A stretch of DNA of 64,000 bases. Source: Actinomycetospora chiangmaiensis DSM 45062. GTDB lineage: Bacteria > Actinomycetota > Actinomycetes > Mycobacteriales > Pseudonocardiaceae. Under the pieces are notes generated by a model. It saw only the letters and a list, made by a program, of their open reading frames with translations, did not search any database and was not told the origin of the DNA. Location of the stretch: positions 153,124 through 217,123 of the forward strand of contig NZ_KB903245.1 in NCBI RefSeq assembly GCF_000379625.1, given 5' to 3'. Below, one piece after another: positions 61,846-64,000 of the stretch; positions within the stretch are counted from its first letter, which is position 1, and each line of letters opens with the position of its first letter. A program made the position numbers and the translations under genes.

Positions 61846-63022
61846 GGTCATCGTCGTCGGGGGCGGCCTGGAGGGCTGCGCCACCGCGTACGCGCTCACC
61901 CGGCGCGGCATCACCGACGTCACGGTCGTCGAGCGCGCGACCGTCGGGTCCGGGGGCACCGGGAAGTCGTCCGGCGTCGTCCGGTGCCACTACGGCGTCT
62001 CCTCCCTCGCCGCGATGGCGACCCGGTCGCTCGACACCTTCGAGCACGCCGAGGACGTCCTCGGGGTCGACGTCGGGTTCTTCGGCATCGGCTACGTGGT
62101 CGGGGTCGGTCCGGAGAACGTGGCCGCGCTGCACGCCTCGATGGCCGACCAGCGGGCGGTCGGGGTGCGCACCGAGGACATCGACCACACCGAGGTCGCG
62201 AAGCTCTGGCCGGTCGCCGACCTGGAGCCGTTCGGCGCGTTCGCGTGGGAGGAGCGCGGCGGCTACGGCGACGCCTACCGCACCGCCCAGGGCTTCGCGG
62301 GCGCTGCGCGCCGGGCCGGGGCGCACCTGCGCCAGGGCACCCTGGTGACCGGGCTGGTCGTCGGGAATGGGCGGGTGACCGGCGTGCGGTGCTCGGACGG
62401 CGAGGTGCTCGAGGCCGACGCGGTCGTCCTCGCGGCCGGCCCGTGGTCGGTGCCGCTGCTCGCCGAGCAGGGGGTGGAGCTGCCGCTGACGGTGCACCGG
62501 GAGTCGCTCGTGCTCGTCGACCCCGGACAGGACCTCGGCGAGGTGCCCGTGTTCTCCGACCTCGTGTCGCTGCAGTACGTGCGGTACGAGCGGGTCTCCG
62601 CGGAACTGCTCGTCGGCAACTCCGACCTCGGGACGCTCGAGCCCGCCGACCCCGACCGGTACTCCAACCAGGCGACGCCGGAGGCCCTCGACCGCGCCGT
62701 CGAGAAGGTCGGGACCCGGTTCCCCGGGCTCGTCGACGCCTCGATCGCCTCCTCCTACGCCGGCTGCTACGACGTGACGCCCGACTTCAACCCGGTCATC
62801 TCCCGCGTCGACGGCCTGGACGGGCTCGTCGTCGCCGCCGGGTTCTCCGGGCACGGGTTCAAGATCTCGCCGGAGGTCGGGCGGCTGGTGGCCGACCTCG
62901 TCGTCGACGGTGAGAGCTCCGTTCCGGAGACGCCCGCGTCGGACTTCCGGCTGTCCCGCTTCGCCGACGGCGACCTGCTCACGAGCCCTCACCCCTACGT
63001 CGGCGCGGGGCAGATGCGGTGA
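61838..63022 (+). CDS. FAD-dependent amine oxidase (DAO family)
   Basis: ATG 61838 follows GGAGGAGCGG; 394 residues. VIVVGGGLEGCATAYALTRR binds the ADP of FAD, GTGKSSGVVRCHYGVSSLAA is the second FAD loop, and FSGHGFKISPEVGRLVADLV the C-terminal flavin region, as in sarcosine/glycine oxidases and MgdA-type subunits. It may oxidise the N-alkylated amino acid made by the synthase genes upstream. The substrate is not proven. Confidence 0.9.
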   Translation: MPEVIVVGGGLEGCATAYALTRRGITDVTVVERATVGSGGTGKSSGVVRCHYGVSSLAAMATRSLDTFEHAEDVLGVDVGFFGIGYVVGVGPENVAALHASMADQRAVGVRTEDIDHTEVAKLWPVADLEPFGAFAWEERGGYGDAYRTAQGFAGAARRAGAHLRQGTLVTGLVVGNGRVTGVRCSDGEVLEADAVVLAAGPWSVPLLAEQGVELPLTVHRESLVLVDPGQDLGEVPVFSDLVSLQYVRYERVSAELLVGNSDLGTLEPADPDRYSNQATPEALDRAVEKVGTRFPGLVDASIASSYAGCYDVTPDFNPVISRVDGLDGLVVAAGFSGHGFKISPEVGRLVADLVVDGESSVPETPASDFRLSRFADGDLLTSPHPYVGAGQMR

Positions 63023-63759
63023 CGCCGGAGCAGGGAGACGCAGCGCAGCGGAGCTCGACCATCGAGGCGGGAGACGCAGCGCAGCGGAGCTCGACCATCG
63101 AGGCGGGAGACGCAGCGCAGCGGAGCTCGACCATCGGGACGGGCCCGGCCGCTCGCGAGGTCGACGTTCCCGACGACGGGGAGGGTCGGCTCGAGCGCGC
63201 CATCGGCGCCCAGGTGCGGCGCATCCGGGCCGACGCCGGGTGGACGCTCGCCGAGATGGCGGCGCGGACCGGGCTGTCGAAGGCGATGCTGTCCAAGATC
63301 GAGAACGCGCAGATCTCGTGCTCGTTGACGACGCTGGCCCGGCTCGCCTCGGCCCTCGACGTGCCGGTCACCGCGCTGTTCCGGGACGCGGACGGGCCGC
63401 GGGAGGCCGTGTTCACCCCGGCGGGCGGCGGCGCGCGCATCGTCGCCCGCGGCACCCGGGTGGGTCACGACTACACGCTGCTCGGCGCCCTGCGCGGCCC
63501 CCACAAGCGCATGGAGGCCCACCTCGTCACGCTCACCGAGCGCAGCGAGGAGTTCCCGCTGTTCCAGCACCCCGGCACGGAGCTGCTGTTCGTGCTGGAG
63601 GGCGCGATGGTCTACGGCCACGGCGACGCCTCGTACACGATGCGCCCGGGCGACGCGCTGCAGCTCGACGGCGAGGGTGCGCACGGGCCGCGCGAGCTGG
63701 TGGAGCTGCCGATCCGGTTCCTGTCGGTGGTCGCCTATGGGGACGCCGCCACCGGCTGA
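63019..63759 (+). CDS. XRE-cupin regulator with a repeat-encoded N-terminus
   Basis: GTG 63019 overlaps the oxidase stop (GTGA); 246 residues. Residues about 3-45 are three GDAAQRSSTIEA-like copies encoded by the tandem 36-bp DNA repeat. The HTH follows (IGAQVRRIRADAGWTLAEMA, KAMLSKIENAQISCSLTTLA), then a cupin (TELLFVLEGAMVYGHGDASY, MRPGDALQLDGEGAHGP). Such proteins sense small molecules such as amines or amino acids. Last gene of the operon and probable regulator of it. Confidence 0.9.
   Translation: MTPEQGDAAQRSSTIEAGDAAQRSSTIEAGDAAQRSSTIGTGPAAREVDVPDDGEGRLERAIGAQVRRIRADAGWTLAEMAARTGLSKAMLSKIENAQISCSLTTLARLASALDVPVTALFRDADGPREAVFTPAGGGARIVARGTRVGHDYTLLGALRGPHKRMEAHLVTLTERSEEFPLFQHPGTELLFVLEGAMVYGHGDASYTMRPGDALQLDGEGAHGPRELVELPIRFLSVVAYGDAATG
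63033..63140 (+). repeat. Three tandem 36-bp copies of the GGAGACG-type element
   Basis: Copies start at 63033, 63069 and 63105 with a 36-base period (GGGAGACGCAGCGCAGCGGA, then GCTCGACC and ATCGAGGC). They keep the frame of the XRE-cupin gene and start 15 bases after its start codon. Confidence 0.92.
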
Positions 63760-63767
63760 GCCCGGAC

Positions 63768-63846
63768 CATGATCACGTCGAGGGGACGGTCAGTGCTGTT
63801 CCCGTGCTCCGGAACCAGCACTGGGGGTCCACTCGACGTGATCATG
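63768..63846. terminator. Long nested inverted repeat between convergent genes
   Basis: Perfect outer arms CATGATCACGTCGAG (63768-63782) and CTCGACGTGATCATG (63832-63846). Inside, CAGTGCTG-TTCC (63791-63802) pairs with GGAAC-CAGCACTG (63811-63823) except one bulge. It covers the end of the partial minus-strand gene and follows the XRE gene stop by eight bases. Confidence 0.8.
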
Positions 63847-63999
63847 CGGCCGGGGCCGGACCCGCGGCCACACCCCGGTCGCCCACAGCGCCCAGAGGAT
63901 CAGCAGCGGCTGGAAGAACAGCCGCGTGAGCCGGGCCCCGTCGTCGTCGAGCCCGAACGCGGGCACGCCGTCGAGGTACTGCCACAGGTTGCCGGGGAA
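63790..63999 (-). CDS. Membrane protein, C-terminal part only
   Basis: The 69 residues in the window read FPGNLWQYLDGVPAFGLDDD, then a hydrophobic segment (LFFQPLLILWALWATGVWPR) and a polar tail PHDHVEWTPSAGSGAREQH. The tail is encoded within the nested inverted repeat. No family recognised. The 5' part lies beyond the window. Confidence 0.6.
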   Translation of the reverse strand, partial: FPGNLWQYLDGVPAFGLDDDGARLTRLFFQPLLILWALWATGVWPRVRPRPHDHVEWTPSAGSGAREQH

Positions 64000-64000
64000 G

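Noticed and set aside
1-64000. CRISPR arrays, tRNA or rRNA genes, insertion sequences
   Set aside because: No regularly spaced repeats with spacers, no cloverleaf-like sequences with conserved arms, no transposase or integrase motifs were found by reading. A tRNAscan and IS search would settle this.

Overview
The window is chromosomal DNA from a very GC-rich actinobacterium, most likely of the Pseudonocardiaceae. Codon third positions are almost all G or C and GTG starts are frequent. Neighbouring genes often overlap by one or four bases (TGATG, GTGA, ATGA). Several blocks match known mycobacterial or streptomycete neighbourhoods: iscS/etfA/etfB next to methylglucose lipopolysaccharide (MGLP)-type sugar genes, glgB/glgE/glgP near a YbbN-type thioredoxin, and methylmalonyl-CoA epimerase beside a Scy/FilP-like coiled coil. 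No rRNA, tRNA, transposase, integrase or CRISPR array was seen.

Layout. 1-2.6 kb: a partial cysteine desulfurase, the electron-transfer flavoprotein pair etfA/etfB and a small basic protein. 2.6-5.7 kb: an amidohydrolase/M20 peptidase pair, each apparently carrying a one-base indel near its 5' end, then an azoreductase-like flavoprotein. 5.8-8.5 kb: an accessory island with visibly lower GC at third positions (a membrane protein resembling the front part of FtsK-like conjugation proteins, an HTH/alpha-toroid regulator and a cupin). 8.5-13.5 kb: a zinc-ribbon-like protein and an iron-siderophore ABC importer with two IdeR/DtxR-type boxes. 13.5-18.2 kb: MGLP-like sugar genes (methyltransferase, GH57 branching enzyme, GT4 glycosyltransferase, acyltransferase). 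18.2-25.7 kb: ribokinase, nucleoside hydrolase, MFS exporter, two methyltransferases, an enoyl-CoA hydratase and an ABC ATPase. 25.7-41.6 kb: glycogen/trehalose block (glgX, glgP, glgE with a very long N-terminal extension, treS, maltokinase, glgB), interrupted by an AbiEi/DUF559-type nuclease gene and fxsA. 41.7-45.6 kb: zinc protease, DUF1275 protein, thioredoxin/TPR co-chaperone, thiamine-binding protein and MarR. 45.7-52.9 kb: cytochrome bd operon cydA-cydB-cydDC, divergent from a BlaI/BlaR pair. 53-57.4 kb: meaB, methylmalonyl-CoA epimerase, crotonyl-CoA carboxylase/reductase and a coiled-coil protein. 57.6-63.8 kb: a six-gene glnT / N-methylglutamate-synthase-like / FAD oxidase / XRE-cupin operon. 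The window closes with a partial membrane protein.

How they work together. TreS and maltokinase turn trehalose into maltose 1-phosphate. GlgE polymerises it, GlgB branches it, and GlgX and GlgP break the glucan down. The GH57/GT4 pair probably makes a related short alpha-glucan. Ccr, epimerase and MeaB belong to ethylmalonyl/methylmalonyl-CoA metabolism, and EtfAB and the enoyl-CoA hydratase fit acyl-CoA oxidation. BlaI/BlaR probably controls the bd oxidase.

The most unusual signal is not a gene. Several families of short palindromic or iterated DNA elements are scattered through the window, and many lie inside open reading frames without breaking them: all three linkers of the CydDC fusion, a loop of the GT4 enzyme, the C-terminus of the FMN glutamate-synthase-like protein and the N-terminus of the XRE regulator. 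This resembles in-frame palindromic elements of the Rickettsia type and is the best candidate here for something undescribed.
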